From Streptacidiphilus sp. ASG 303 (lineage in GTDB: Bacteria; Actinomycetota; Actinomycetes; Streptomycetales; Streptomycetaceae), in the NCBI RefSeq assembly GCF_020991365.1, contig NZ_JAJLRA010000011.1, forward strand, positions 92,154 through 156,153: a stretch of 64,000 nt of DNA, in the 5' to 3' direction. The position numbers were made by a program, and so were the translations under genes. The notes under the pieces are model-generated. The model saw nothing but the letters and a program-made list of their open reading frames with translations, was not told where the DNA came from and searched no databases. Position 1 is the first letter of the stretch. Every line of letters begins with the position of its first letter. Shown one piece after another: positions 1 to 8,639 of the stretch.

Positions 1-200
1 GACTCCGCGCTCTTCCGGTCGAGTTCGACCCCGGCCGCCTCGGCCATGCGCGCGGTGTGCTCCTCGGCCCACCGCGTCGCACGCTCCCGGCTCAGGCGCG
101 GCAGCGGGTCGTTCTTCCCGTCGTCGGGCACGCAGGCTCCCGCCGTGAGGAGGAGAAGGGTGACGCCGAGCGCGCACCGGGCGGACCTGGCGTCGGCCAT
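1..200 (-). CDS. Small lipoprotein, 3' end outside window
   Basis: The start is ATG at 198-200 on the minus strand, preceded by GGGAG. The first 66 residues are visible. A short basic n-region and a leucine-rich stretch end in the lipobox-like LTAGAC, so the mature protein should start at Cys22 or so as a membrane-anchored lipoprotein. The rest is charged and matches no family I recognise. It lies 30 bases downstream of the DUF1023 hydrolase gene on the same strand and is probably co-transcribed with it, so a partner or immunity-like role is possible but only inferred. The gene runs off the left edge of the window. Confidence 0.7.
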   Translation of the reverse strand, partial: MADARSARCALGVTLLLLTAGACVPDDGKNDPLPRLSRERATRWAEEHTARMAEAAGVELDRKSAE

Positions 201-230
201 GGGGACTCCCGGTGGTCAGGGCGAGGGGGG

Positions 231-1871
231 TCACCCGGGGAACAGGGGAACGTCGTTGTCCTGCTTGGGGACTTCCGTGGGGGGCCTCCCCGCGATGATC
301 CGCCCCTGGTTGGCGAGGCTCTGGCTCCCCTGGTCCCAGTAGCCGCTGTGGCCGTGGGTGTCGACCTCGAAGTTCCGCCCGCCGAAGGGCTCCTCGGCGG
401 GGTTGTCCCCGAGGCTGAGGTCGGAGAAGTCGTCGATGACGGCGTCGTCGGAGGCCGCCCCCACCCAGACGTGCGAGGGGTCCATGTGGAGGTCGCGGGC
501 GTGGTCGACCGTCATGCCCGGGCTGCCGACGACCGCGATGTCGTCGGCGCCGAGGCCGTGGCCGCCCGCTGCGGCCGCACCGACGGCGGTGGAGCCGTAG
601 CTGTGCCCGATCACGGTGATGTGCCCGTGGCGGTCGCCCTGGGCCGCGCGGGTCCCGGCGATGAAGTGCCGCAGGTCGGGGGCGGCGTCCTGGGCCCGGC
701 CCTGGCCGGCCACGCCCGCGTCGAGGTCGCCGCCGGACGCCTCGGGCGCGTCGTAGCCCAGCCACATCACCATCGCGACGTCCTCCCCTCGGCTCTGCTT
801 CGTCGCGGCGTTCTGGAGCCTGCCGATCCGGTCGAGCTGGCCGTCGACCGAGTCCATGGTGGTGTTGGTGCCCGGGACGAGGACGCCGGTGTGGGCGGCG
901 GTGTCGGGGTTGCCCATGGCGATGACGGCCTGGCCGTCGCCCGCGGGGTCGTAGTCCAGGAGGTAGAGCTCCTTGCCGCGCGGGGCCCCGGCCCCCTGGT
1001 CGAGGCGGTCCTGGAGGACGTGGAGGTTCTGCAGCCGCTTGTTCCGCTCGTCCTGGGAGATGTCCGTGAAGTCCTCGGGCCCGCCGAACTCCAGGTCGTT
1101 GAGCTCCTGCTCCATGGCGAGCCGGTTGGCGTGGTCGCGGACGTCGCTGGGCAGGCCGTCGGTGCCGCCGATCCGGGCGGGGTAGAGGGCCGCGTACTCG
1201 GCGCGGTCCTCGGGGCCGAGGGCCTTCCACCACGCGGCGGCGTCCCGGGGGTCGTCGGGGATCTGCGGTCCCTGCTGTCCGATCGCCTTCACGGCGTCCC
1301 GCACGTCGTGGGCCGACTCGGCGGACGCGGCGTCGTTGAAGCGGTCCATGACCATGCCGTCCAGCGAGGACAGGGCCCGCACCCCGTCGGCGTCGGCCTT
1401 GCGGGCGTCGCGCAGGGCGGCGTCGATCCGCTCCTGGAACTCGAGGCGCCGCCCGCCGCGTTCGCGTGCGATCTGCTGGGCGTCGGGGTCGTTGTGCGGC
1501 AGCGACGCGCTCTGCGGGTCGGTGACGGTGCCGTCGTGGCCGACGGCGTAGCCGTCGTCCTCGGCGCGGCGGACCGCGTTGCGCAGGTCGGTGCGGGCCT
1601 GCTCCATCCAGAACCGGGTGGTCTCCAGGACGCTGCCGATGGTCATGGCCTCGGTCCGGACGACGTCCATCCTGGCCTCGACGTCCCCCAGGTAGAAGAA
1701 GGCGGCGTCGGCGTCCTCCCCCTTCCAGCCGTGCCGGAGCGGTCCGGTCACGCGGCCGCGGTGGCGCCCGGCTGCCTCGTCCATCTCCCCGGAGACCCGG
1801 GTCCACGCCTTGGCCGCGGCCTCCAGGTCGCCGAAGTCCTGCGCCATCAGGCGTGCGAAGTCACTGCTCAT
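231..1871 (-). CDS. WXG-like N-terminal domain fused to DUF1023 alpha/beta hydrolase
   Basis: A 546-residue protein. The C-terminal half carries the DUF1023 (Abhydrolase_8) fold: nucleophile elbow GHSYGS, a following ASDDAV that may supply the acid, and HGHSGYW for the catalytic His. The first ~110 residues are helical and contain W49-K-G51, resembling WXG100/ESX helical-hairpin substrates; no signal peptide or membrane segment is seen. I take ATG at 1869-1871 (MSSDFARLM), with GGGGGAG about 12 bases upstream, over a longer reading. DUF1023 enzymes of actinobacteria are esterase/lipase-like with unknown substrate. The lipoprotein gene follows directly. A type VII-exported hydrolase is an inference from the W-x-G motif. 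Confidence 0.85.
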   Translation of the reverse strand: MSSDFARLMAQDFGDLEAAAKAWTRVSGEMDEAAGRHRGRVTGPLRHGWKGEDADAAFFYLGDVEARMDVVRTEAMTIGSVLETTRFWMEQARTDLRNAVRRAEDDGYAVGHDGTVTDPQSASLPHNDPDAQQIARERGGRRLEFQERIDAALRDARKADADGVRALSSLDGMVMDRFNDAASAESAHDVRDAVKAIGQQGPQIPDDPRDAAAWWKALGPEDRAEYAALYPARIGGTDGLPSDVRDHANRLAMEQELNDLEFGGPEDFTDISQDERNKRLQNLHVLQDRLDQGAGAPRGKELYLLDYDPAGDGQAVIAMGNPDTAAHTGVLVPGTNTTMDSVDGQLDRIGRLQNAATKQSRGEDVAMVMWLGYDAPEASGGDLDAGVAGQGRAQDAAPDLRHFIAGTRAAQGDRHGHITVIGHSYGSTAVGAAAAGGHGLGADDIAVVGSPGMTVDHARDLHMDPSHVWVGAASDDAVIDDFSDLSLGDNPAEEPFGGRNFEVDTHGHSGYWDQGSQSLANQGRIIAGRPPTEVPKQDNDVPLFPG

Positions 1872-2007
1872 GCCGGTCCTGGACTCCCCCGTGGTGATCA
1901 GCCGTCGAGCACCGCCGATCCTAGGGGCCCGCGGGGGCCCGGCCGCACCGGCCCCGCGCGTGTGACGCACACCTCGCCGCCGGGCGGGGCCCGGCAGCGG
2001 GCGGGGC

Positions 2008-2877
2008 TCAGTAGTCGAAGGCGCGGGCGGTGTTGGCGGCGACGGCGGCGGCGAGCTCGTCCTCGGTGACGCCCTTGGCCTGCGCCATGGCCCGGAGGGT
2101 GACCGGGATCAGGTAGGGGGCGTTGGGGCGTCCCCGGTAGGGGGCGGGGGTGAGGAACGGCGCGTCGGTCTCGACCAGCACCAGGTCCAGGGGGGCGACG
2201 GCGAGGGCGTCGCGCAGCGGCTGGGCGGACTTGAAGGTGACGTTGCCGGCGAAGGACATGTAGTAGCCGCGCTCGGCGCACACCTTCGCCATGGCGGCGT
2301 CGCCGGAGTAGCAGTGGAAGACGGTGCGCTCGGGCGCGCCCTCCTCCTCCAGCACGCGCAGGACGTCGTCGTGGGCCTCGCGGTCGTGGATGACCAGGGC
2401 CTTGCCGTGCCGCTTGGCGATGGCGATGTGGCGGCGGAAGGACTTCTCCTGGACCTCGGCGCCCTCGGGGCCGGTCCGGAAGTGGTCCAGGCCGGTCTCG
2501 CCGACGGCGCGGACCTCGGGCCGGGCGGCGAGCGCGTCGATCTCCGCGAGGGCGTCCTCCAGGGCGGGCAGGCCGCCAGGGGCGCGGCGCTGCCCGCTCC
2601 AGCCGTCGGGGTCGCCGAGGACGATGCGGGGCGCCTCGTTGGGGTGGAGGGCGACGGCGGCCCACACCGGCTCGTGGGCGGCGGCGAGGTCGGCGGCCCA
2701 GCGGGAGCCGGGCAGGTCGCAGCCGACCTGGACGACGGTGGTGACCCCGACGGCGGCGGCCCTGGCGAGGCCCTCCTCCGGGGTGCCGTCCTGCATGTCC
2801 AGGTGGGTGTGGGAGTCGGCCACCGCCACCGCCAGGGGCTCCGGCAGTGGCGGCGGTCCGGACTTTCCGCTGCTCAT
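2008..2877 (-). CDS. tatD: TatD family metal-dependent hydrolase/DNase
   Basis: A 289-residue cytoplasmic TIM-barrel hydrolase of the TatD/YchF-YabD group. The metal-binding signature DSHTHLD lies near residue 25, followed by GETGLD (catalytic Glu), further His ligands in VIHDREAHDD and HCYSGD, and the C-terminal VETDAPFL. TatD proteins are 3'-5' exonuclease/DNA-repair or quality-control enzymes. ATG at 2875-2877 is only 5 bases downstream of the metG stop, so the two are almost certainly co-transcribed; metG-tatD pairing is common in Gram-positive bacteria. The length is typical. Confidence 0.92.
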   Translation of the reverse strand: MSSGKSGPPPLPEPLAVAVADSHTHLDMQDGTPEEGLARAAAVGVTTVVQVGCDLPGSRWAADLAAAHEPVWAAVALHPNEAPRIVLGDPDGWSGQRRAPGGLPALEDALAEIDALAARPEVRAVGETGLDHFRTGPEGAEVQEKSFRRHIAIAKRHGKALVIHDREAHDDVLRVLEEEGAPERTVFHCYSGDAAMAKVCAERGYYMSFAGNVTFKSAQPLRDALAVAPLDLVLVETDAPFLTPAPYRGRPNAPYLIPVTLRAMAQAKGVTEDELAAAVAANTARAFDY

Positions 2878-2882
2878 GGAGG

Positions 2883-4490
2883 TCAGGCGTCCTTCTTCTC
2901 TTCCAGGCGGGGGAAGAGGATGTCGCCCTTGGTGACGGTGGAGCCGGCCGGCAGGCGCCCCCAGTCGGCGGCCTCGCCGACGCGCTGGTCGGCGAGGGCG
3001 CCGAGGGACGCCTCGGCGCCGAGGGAGTCCCACAGCTTGGCGGCGGCGGCCGGCATCACCGGGTTGAGCAGGACGGCGACGGCGCGCAGCGACTCGGCGG
3101 CGGTGTACAGGATCGTGGCGAGCCGGGCCCGGCTCTCCGCGGAGCCGTCCTTGGCGACCTTCCACGGCTCCTGCTCCGTGAGGTAGCCGTTGACCTGCTT
3201 GATGAAGTCGAAGACCGCGGCGATGCCGCCGGAGAAGTCGACCTCGTCGCCGATCCTGCGGTCGGCCTCGGCGACGGCCCGGGCGAGGCCGTCGGCGACC
3301 GCCTGCTCGGCGTCCCCGGGGGCCTCGGCGGCGGGCAGCTTGCCGTCGAAGTACCTGCCGACCATGGCGGCGACGCGGGAGGCGAGGTTGCCGAAGTCGT
3401 TGGCCAGCTCGGAGGTGTAGCGGGCCGTGAAGTCCTCCCAGGAGAAGGAGCCGTCCTGGCCGAACTGGATGGCGCGCAGGAAGTACCAGCGGTAGGCGTC
3501 GACGCCGAAGTGCGAGGTGAGGTCCTGCGGGGCGATGCCGGTGAGGTTGGACTTGCTCATCTTCTCGCCGCCGACCATCAGCCAGCCGTTGGCGACGACC
3601 TTCCTCGGCAGCGGCAGGCCCTGGGCCATGAGCATGGCGGGCCAGATGACCGCGTGGAAGCGGAGGATGTCCTTGCCGACGAGGTGCACGTCGGCGGGGA
3701 AGGTCGCGTCGAACTTCGCCGGGTCCGCGCCGTAGCCGACGGCGGTGGCGTAGTTGAGGAGCGCGTCGACCCAGACGTAGATGACGTGCTTGGGGTCCCA
3801 GGGGATCGGGATGCCCCAGTCGAAGGTGGAGCGGGAGATGGAGAGGTCCTGCAGGCCCTGGCGGACGAACTGCAGCACCTCGTTGCGGGCCGACTCGGGC
3901 TGGATGAAGCCGGGGTTGGCCTCGTAGAACTCCAGCAGCCTCGGGCCGTAGGCGGAGAGCTTGAAGAAGTAGTTCTCCTCCTTCAGCATCTCCACGGGCC
4001 GCTTGTGGATGGGGCACAGCTTGGCGCCGTCCTCGCCGTCCAGCAGGTCGCCGGGGCTCTTGTACTCCTCGCAGCCGACGCAGTACGGGCCCTCGTAGCC
4101 GCCCTGGTAGACCTCGCCCTTGTCGTACAGGTCCTGGACGAACTCCTGCACCCGGTGGGTGTGCCGCTCCTGCGTGGTGCGGATGAAGTCGTCGTTGGCG
4201 ATCTCCAGGTGCTCCCAGAGGGGCTTCCACGCCTCCTCGACGAGCTTGTCGCACCACTGCTGGGGGGTGACGCCGTTGGCGTCGGCGGTGCGCATGATCT
4301 TCTGGCCGTGCTCGTCCGTGCCGGTGAGGTACCACACCTTCTCGCCGCGCTGGCGGTGCCAGCGGGTGAGCACGTCGCCTGCGACGGTCGTGTAGGCGTG
4401 GCCCAGGTGGGGGCGATCGTTGACGTAGTAGATCGGCGTGGTGACGTAGTACGCCGACGCCCCGTTGCTGTTGGTTCCAGTGGCCGCCAT
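2883..4490 (-). CDS. metG: Methionyl-tRNA synthetase
   Basis: A 535-residue class Ia aminoacyl-tRNA synthetase that charges initiator and elongator tRNA-Met. The HIGH-type motif is PHLGHAY (residues 27-33), KMSKS lies at 310-314, and a single zinc knob is formed by C137, C140, C159 and H162 in the connective peptide. The C-terminal anticodon-binding helical domain is present, and no EMAP-like dimerisation domain is fused, as expected for actinobacteria. The start ATG lacks a Shine-Dalgarno sequence but sits 6 bases after a TAGGAT hexamer, so the message is probably leaderless. tatD follows in the same transcript. Confidence 0.97.
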   Translation of the reverse strand: MAATGTNSNGASAYYVTTPIYYVNDRPHLGHAYTTVAGDVLTRWHRQRGEKVWYLTGTDEHGQKIMRTADANGVTPQQWCDKLVEEAWKPLWEHLEIANDDFIRTTQERHTHRVQEFVQDLYDKGEVYQGGYEGPYCVGCEEYKSPGDLLDGEDGAKLCPIHKRPVEMLKEENYFFKLSAYGPRLLEFYEANPGFIQPESARNEVLQFVRQGLQDLSISRSTFDWGIPIPWDPKHVIYVWVDALLNYATAVGYGADPAKFDATFPADVHLVGKDILRFHAVIWPAMLMAQGLPLPRKVVANGWLMVGGEKMSKSNLTGIAPQDLTSHFGVDAYRWYFLRAIQFGQDGSFSWEDFTARYTSELANDFGNLASRVAAMVGRYFDGKLPAAEAPGDAEQAVADGLARAVAEADRRIGDEVDFSGGIAAVFDFIKQVNGYLTEQEPWKVAKDGSAESRARLATILYTAAESLRAVAVLLNPVMPAAAAKLWDSLGAEASLGALADQRVGEAADWGRLPAGSTVTKGDILFPRLEEKKDA

Positions 4491-4496
4491 GCAGGA

Positions 4497-4502
4497 ATCC
4501 TA
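4497..4502 (-). promoter_or_regulatory. -10 hexamer of leaderless metG promoter
   Basis: Read on the minus strand the hexamer is TAGGAT, followed by six bases and the metG ATG. This spacing places the transcription start at or next to the A of the start codon. No ribosome-binding site is seen. Confidence 0.6.
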
Positions 4503-4597
4503 TCCGCCGGGCGGGGCTGCCCCGGCGCGCCCGGGCCGCCTGCGCGGCCGCCCCTCACCGCCGCACGGGAGGGGCGGCCGCCCGGGAGCGGGCGGTG

Positions 4598-5122
4598 TCA
4601 GTCCTGCGGACCGCCGTGCCGGCGGCGCAGGTGGAGGTGGAAGGGGAGGTGGAGGCGGCGGCGGGGGCGCTTCCGTCCGGCGTACTCGTCGCGGCGGGGG
4701 GCGGCGGCGCGGGGTTCGGGCTCGTGATGCCCGGGCTCGTGGTGTCCGGCCTCGTGGCGCTCCGGCTCCGTCCCGGCCGGGTGGGGGCCCGGCGCGCCGG
4801 GGTTGCGGGTCCAGGAGCGGCCGACGGCGGCGACGCGCCCGGCGCGCATGATGCGGACGGTGTGGCCGCCGCAGCCGGGGCAGGTGGGCTTGAGCAGCGG
4901 CGAGGGGACGCGCACGCCGTTCGCCCGGTACTGGCAGACGGTGCGGCCGTCCCGGTCGGTGTGGTGCTCGATGGCGTAGTCCTGCTCCCAGCCGTACCCG
5001 CAGCTGAGGCAGGCGAAGGAGTAGGCCTCGTGGACGGCCGGGGCCGGGTTCCCGGCGGTGGCGGTCGCCGACGACGGGTCCGTGCCCGGCCTGCTCACAG
5101 GGTTACCGATGGTCTCGCTCAT
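4598..5122 (-). CDS. Zinc-ribbon protein with basic His/Arg-rich tail
   Basis: A 174-residue soluble protein. Two Cys pairs, CLSCGYGW (about residue 38) and CPGCGG (about residue 85), form a likely zinc ribbon. The C-terminal third is low complexity, rich in His, Glu, Pro and then Arg/His. ATG at 5120-5122 has GGGAG 7 bases upstream. I recognise it only as a conserved actinomycete hypothetical protein; nucleic-acid binding is a guess from the zinc ribbon and basic tail. An inverted repeat CCGGACG-N2-CGTCCGG lies 20 bases upstream of its start and could be its operator. Confidence 0.8.
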   Translation of the reverse strand: MSETIGNPVSRPGTDPSSATATAGNPAPAVHEAYSFACLSCGYGWEQDYAIEHHTDRDGRTVCQYRANGVRVPSPLLKPTCPGCGGHTVRIMRAGRVAAVGRSWTRNPGAPGPHPAGTEPERHEAGHHEPGHHEPEPRAAAPRRDEYAGRKRPRRRLHLPFHLHLRRRHGGPQD

Positions 5123-5539
5123 GACGGTCTCCCGGTGCCCTCCGGACGTCCGTCCGGTACGGGTCTTTCCTCTCCAGGGAATTCCCGGGGCGGGCCTGCG
5201 GACTCCCGGGTTGCCGAGTCTTGGCCCGCTGTTGGGGATTCCTGTACGGACCGCGGCGCGGTCCCCGTCGCTCCTTGGCCTTCCAGGTCTCCGCTTTACC
5301 TTGCGCGCGCCCGGTCGCCACCGCCCGCGCGCGGACCGGCGGCGGTGCGCCGGCGCGGCGCGCCGGTGGCGCCCGCGCGGGGCGCCCTGTCCGTCCACCG
5401 TACGCCGCCCCGGGGCGGCGCGGCAGGGCGGACGGGGCACGCCCGGCAGGCGCCCGCACCGGCCCGGACCTGCGCCGGGCCGGTCCCGTGCCGGGCCGCT
5501 CCCGGCCCGGTCCGGCCCCCGGTCGGGCCCCCGCCCGGT
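5123..5539. other. Intergenic region with two inverted repeats
   Basis: There are 417 bases without a convincing gene between rsmI and the zinc-ribbon gene, which run the same way. It holds CCGGACG-TC-CGTCCGG (5142-5157) and the perfect decamer palindrome GGGAATTCCC (5177-5186). Beyond about 5320 it becomes a very G/C-rich, low-complexity stretch in which I see no promoter, RNA gene or terminator with a T tract. Confidence 0.5.
5142..5157. promoter_or_regulatory. Inverted repeat CCGGACG-N2-CGTCCGG, candidate operator
   Basis: Seven-base perfect arms with a two-base spacer, lying 20 bases upstream of the zinc-ribbon start codon. The same element occurs at 22932-22947 in front of the ftsW-like gene. 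Confidence 0.4.
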
Positions 5540-6406
5540 TCAGCCCCGGCCCGGCTCCGCGGACGGCGCGTGCTTGGCCGCCACGACCGCGTCGAACACC
5601 TCCCGCTTGGGGATCCCGGCCTGGGCCGCCACCGCCGCGATGGCCTCCTTGCGCCGCTCCCCCGCCTCCTCCCGGACCGCCACCCGGCGGGCCAGCTCCG
5701 CCGGGTCGAGCTGCTCGGGCGCGGCGGGGGGCGCGCCGGCCACGACCACGGTGATCTCGCCGCGCACGCCGTCCGCCGCCCAGGCGGCGAGGTCGGCCAG
5801 GGGTCCGCGGCGGACCTCCTCGTAGGTCTTGGTCAGCTCCCGGCAGACCGCGGCGGGCCGGTCCGCGCCGAACGCCTCCGCCATCGCGGCCAGCGCCTCG
5901 GCGAGGCGGTGCGGGGCCTCGAAGAAGACCAGGGTGCGGGGCTCGGCCGCCACCTCGCGCAGCCGTCCGGCCCGCTCCCCCGCCTTGCGCGGCAGGAAGC
6001 CCTCGAAGCAGAACCGGTCCACCGGCAGCCCCGAGACGGCCAGCGCGGTGAGGACCGCCGACGGGCCGGGCACGGCCGTGACCGGCACCCCGGCCTCGAC
6101 GGCCGCCGCGACGAGCCGGTAGCCGGGGTCGGAGACGGACGGCATGCCGGCGTCGGTGACCAGCAGCACCCGGGAGCCGCCGGTCAGCGCCTCCACGAGC
6201 TCGCCGGTGCGGGCCGCCTCGTTGCCCTCGAAGTAGGAGACCACCCGGCCGGCCGGGGCCACCCCGAGGGCCTGGGTGAGGCGGCGCAGCCGCCGGGTGT
6301 CCTCCGCGGCGACGACGTCGGCGGCGGCGAGCTCCCGGGCGAGGCGGGGCGGCGCGTCGTCCACGTCGCCGATGGGGGTTCCTGCCAGTACGAGTAGACC
6401 TGTCAC
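5540..6406 (-). CDS. rsmI: 16S rRNA (cytidine-1402-2'-O)-methyltransferase
   Basis: A 288-residue SAM-dependent tetrapyrrole-methylase-fold enzyme. It shows the family hallmarks: LAGTPIGD at the N terminus, AAEDTRRLRRLT, VSYFEGNE, VTDAGMPSVSDPG (SAM loop), VPGPSAVLTAL and FEGFLPRK. It 2'-O-methylates C1402 in the decoding centre of 16S rRNA. The start is GTG at 6404-6406; GAGGA lies about 9 bases upstream and could be the ribosome-binding site. It is divergent from pmt across 122 bases. Confidence 0.95.
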   Translation of the reverse strand: MTGLLVLAGTPIGDVDDAPPRLARELAAADVVAAEDTRRLRRLTQALGVAPAGRVVSYFEGNEAARTGELVEALTGGSRVLLVTDAGMPSVSDPGYRLVAAAVEAGVPVTAVPGPSAVLTALAVSGLPVDRFCFEGFLPRKAGERAGRLREVAAEPRTLVFFEAPHRLAEALAAMAEAFGADRPAAVCRELTKTYEEVRRGPLADLAAWAADGVRGEITVVVAGAPPAAPEQLDPAELARRVAVREEAGERRKEAIAAVAAQAGIPKREVFDAVVAAKHAPSAEPGRG

Positions 6407-6516
6407 CGCCCCATCCTCGCAGCCCGGCGGCGGGCCCGGGGCGGCGCGGCGCCCCGGGCCGGGCCGGGGCGGGACTCCGTGCGCACCGGACCGGCCCGCC
6501 CGCGGCGGCCCACCCC

Positions 6517-6522
6517 TACGAT
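6517..6522 (+). promoter_or_regulatory. -10 hexamer of leaderless pmt promoter
   Basis: TACGAT followed by exactly six bases and GTG at 6529. The spacing and the lack of a Shine-Dalgarno sequence suggest that transcription starts at the GTG; an in-frame GTG at 6523 would then lie upstream of the message. Confidence 0.6.
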
Positions 6523-6528
6523 GTGCGG

Positions 6529-8454
6529 GTGAGCGGTGACAAGGCGACAGGAGCCCCAGCGGGCGGTGACCCCACCGGCGGCGGCGCGGGCACGCCGGGC
6601 GCACTCCCGGCGGACGGCCGGGCCGCGTCCGGCGGCGGCGCGCCCGGCGGCGCGCTGCTCACCGGCGAGCGGTCCGGCGGGGCCGGCGCGCCCGGCGCGG
6701 ACGGCGGGCACGGCACGGACGGCGGGCCCGGGGACGGCGGGGGGCCGGGGACGGCCTGGCGGCGGGCCCTGGCCCGGTACGGGTACTCCGGGCCGGACCG
6801 CGTCCCGCTGCGGCACCGGCTGGTGCCGCCGATGCCCGGCGGCGCGCCCGCCGGGGACGCGGCCGTGCTCCCCTCCTCCGGCGCGGCGCTGCTCGCGGCC
6901 CGGATCCCGCCGGGGCTGTGGCTGTGGCTGTGCCGCTGGTCGGGCTGGCTGGGGCCGCTGGCGGTGGCGCTGTTCGCGGGGGTCCTGCGCTTCGCGGACC
7001 TGGGCAGCCCCAACGCGGTGATCTTCGACGAGACGTACTACGCCAAGGACGCCTGGTCGCTGCTGCACCTGGGCTACGAGGCGAACTGGCCGGAGGACGC
7101 CAACAAGGACATCATCGCCTCGCCGCAGACCGTCCCGCTCTCCTCCCAGGCCGCGTACGTGGTGCACCCGCCGGTCGGCAAGTGGGTGATCGCGCTGGGC
7201 GAGTGGGCCTTCGGCCTGCACCCCTTCGGCTGGCGGTTCGCGACGGCGGTGCTGGGCACCCTGTCGGTGCTGATGATCGCCCGCATCGCCCGGCGGCTGC
7301 TGCGGTCCACGCTGCTGGGCTGCACGGCGGGGCTGCTGCTGGCGGTGGACGGCCTCCACTTCGTGATGAGCCGCACCGCGCTGCTGGACCTGGTGGCGAT
7401 GTTCTGGGTGCTGGCGGCGTTCGGCCTGCTGCTGGTGGACCGCGACCGGACGCGGGCCAGGATGGCCGACGCGCTGGGCGCCACCGCGGACCACCCGGAC
7501 GCCGACCCCGACGCGGCGGTCGCCGCCCGGCTGAACCTGGGGTGGCGCCCGTACCGGCTGCTGGCCGGGGTGAGCCTGGGCCTGGCCTGCGCCACCAAGT
7601 GGAGCGGCCTGTACGTGGTGGCGGCGTTCGGCGTCATGGCGGTGCTCTGGGACCTGGGCGCGCGCCGCACGGCCGGAGCCCGCCGCCCGCTGCTGTCCGT
7701 GCTGCGCCGGGACGCGCTGCCGGCGTTCGCCTCGCTGGTCGTGGTGACGGTGGGGGTGTACCTCGCCTCGTGGGCGGGCTGGTTCGCGAGCAGCGCGGCG
7801 CCGGGGAAGGGCGGCTACTACCGGGACTGGGCGTCGCAGCACCCGGGCGGCGCGACCTGGGTGCCGGGCCCGCTGCGGAGCCTGTGGCACTACCACTCCG
7901 AGGTGTACGGCTTCCACGTCAACCTGCACTCGCCGCACACCTACCAGTCCAACCCGTGGAGCTGGCTGGTGCTGGGGCGGCCGGTCTCGTTCTTCTACGA
8001 GTCGCCGAAGCGCGGCGAGGCGGGCTGCCGCGTCCAGGAGTGCGCGCGCGAGGTGCTGGGGATCGGCACGCCGCTGCTGTGGTGGGCGGGGCTGGTCGCG
8101 CTGGTGTACTGCCTCTACCGGTGGGCGCTGCGGCGCGACTGGCGGGCGGGTGCGGTGCTGTGCGGGCTGGCCGCGGGCTACCTGCCGTGGTTCCTGTACC
8201 AGGACCGCACGATCTTCCTCTTCTACGCGGTGATCTTCGTGCCGTTCCTGGTGCTGGCGCTCACCATGATGATCGGCGCGATGGTCGGGCCGCCGCGGGC
8301 CAGCCGGGAGCGGCGGATGGCCGGCGGTGTGGTGGCCGGACTGCTGGTCCTGGCGATCGTGTGGAACTTCCTGTACTTCTATCCGATCTTCACCGGGCAG
8401 ACCCTCCCGATGGACGACTGGCGCGACCGGATGTGGTTCAACGCCTGGATCTGA
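6529..8454 (+). CDS. pmt: Polyprenyl-phosphate-mannose-protein O-mannosyltransferase (GT39)
   Basis: A 641-residue integral membrane GT-C enzyme that transfers mannose from polyprenyl phosphate mannose to exported proteins, at the outer face of the membrane. The N-terminal ~100 residues are a Gly/Ala-rich cytoplasmic extension. The first large extracellular loop has FDETYYAKD (catalytic Asp-Glu), then HPPVGKW, and about ten more hydrophobic segments follow, with conserved FHVNLHSPHTYQSNPWSW and FLYQDRTIFLFY. In Streptomyces coelicolor Pmt is needed for glycosylation of the phiC31 phage receptor. I chose GTG 6529 because of the -10 spacing. A strong terminator hairpin follows the stop codon immediately. 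Confidence 0.95.
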   Translation: MSGDKATGAPAGGDPTGGGAGTPGALPADGRAASGGGAPGGALLTGERSGGAGAPGADGGHGTDGGPGDGGGPGTAWRRALARYGYSGPDRVPLRHRLVPPMPGGAPAGDAAVLPSSGAALLAARIPPGLWLWLCRWSGWLGPLAVALFAGVLRFADLGSPNAVIFDETYYAKDAWSLLHLGYEANWPEDANKDIIASPQTVPLSSQAAYVVHPPVGKWVIALGEWAFGLHPFGWRFATAVLGTLSVLMIARIARRLLRSTLLGCTAGLLLAVDGLHFVMSRTALLDLVAMFWVLAAFGLLLVDRDRTRARMADALGATADHPDADPDAAVAARLNLGWRPYRLLAGVSLGLACATKWSGLYVVAAFGVMAVLWDLGARRTAGARRPLLSVLRRDALPAFASLVVVTVGVYLASWAGWFASSAAPGKGGYYRDWASQHPGGATWVPGPLRSLWHYHSEVYGFHVNLHSPHTYQSNPWSWLVLGRPVSFFYESPKRGEAGCRVQECAREVLGIGTPLLWWAGLVALVYCLYRWALRRDWRAGAVLCGLAAGYLPWFLYQDRTIFLFYAVIFVPFLVLALTMMIGAMVGPPRASRERRMAGGVVAGLLVLAIVWNFLYFYPIFTGQTLPMDDWRDRMWFNAWI

Positions 8455-8486
8455 CCCGTGCGGACCCGGCGGCCGGGTCCGCACGG
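8455..8486 (+). terminator. Hairpin terminator after pmt
   Basis: A 15-bp perfect stem with a 3-base loop begins one base after the pmt stop codon. No T tract follows, as is usual in this G+C range. The GGGTCCGCAC of its right arm is repeated in the following 15 bases. Confidence 0.75.
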
Positions 8487-8553
8487 GTCCGCACGGGTCC
8501 GCCGGGGTCTGCGGAGGTCCGCAGGGGTTCGCACGGTTTCGCGGGCGGGCCCG

Positions 8554-8567
8554 TTGAACGCGTTCAA
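8554..8567. promoter_or_regulatory. Perfect 14-bp palindrome TTGAACGCGTTCAA
   Basis: This A/T-rich-ended palindrome stands out in the G/C-rich spacer between pmt and the PBP gene. It lies 32 bases upstream of the TACGAT -10 hexamer of the PBP promoter, a position suited to an operator or activator site. Confidence 0.45.
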
Positions 8568-8598
8568 GGGAACTGCTGCGCCCACGGACGAACACGCC

Positions 8599-8604
8599 TA
8601 CGAT
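8599..8604 (+). promoter_or_regulatory. Candidate -10 hexamer for the PBP gene
   Basis: TACGAT lies 35 bases upstream of the GTG start at 8640; a GGGGGAG ribosome-binding site intervenes, so this message would have a short leader. No clear -35 consensus is visible. Confidence 0.4.
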
Positions 8605-8639
8605 CGCCGGGTCACCGTTGGTTCGCAGGGGGAGCAGTC

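Noticed and set aside
6918-8639. Plus-strand open frame upstream of and continuous with the PBP gene
   Set aside because: It is the wrong frame of pmt; the PBP has its own ribosome-binding site, GTG and promoter-like hexamer, and a terminator lies between.
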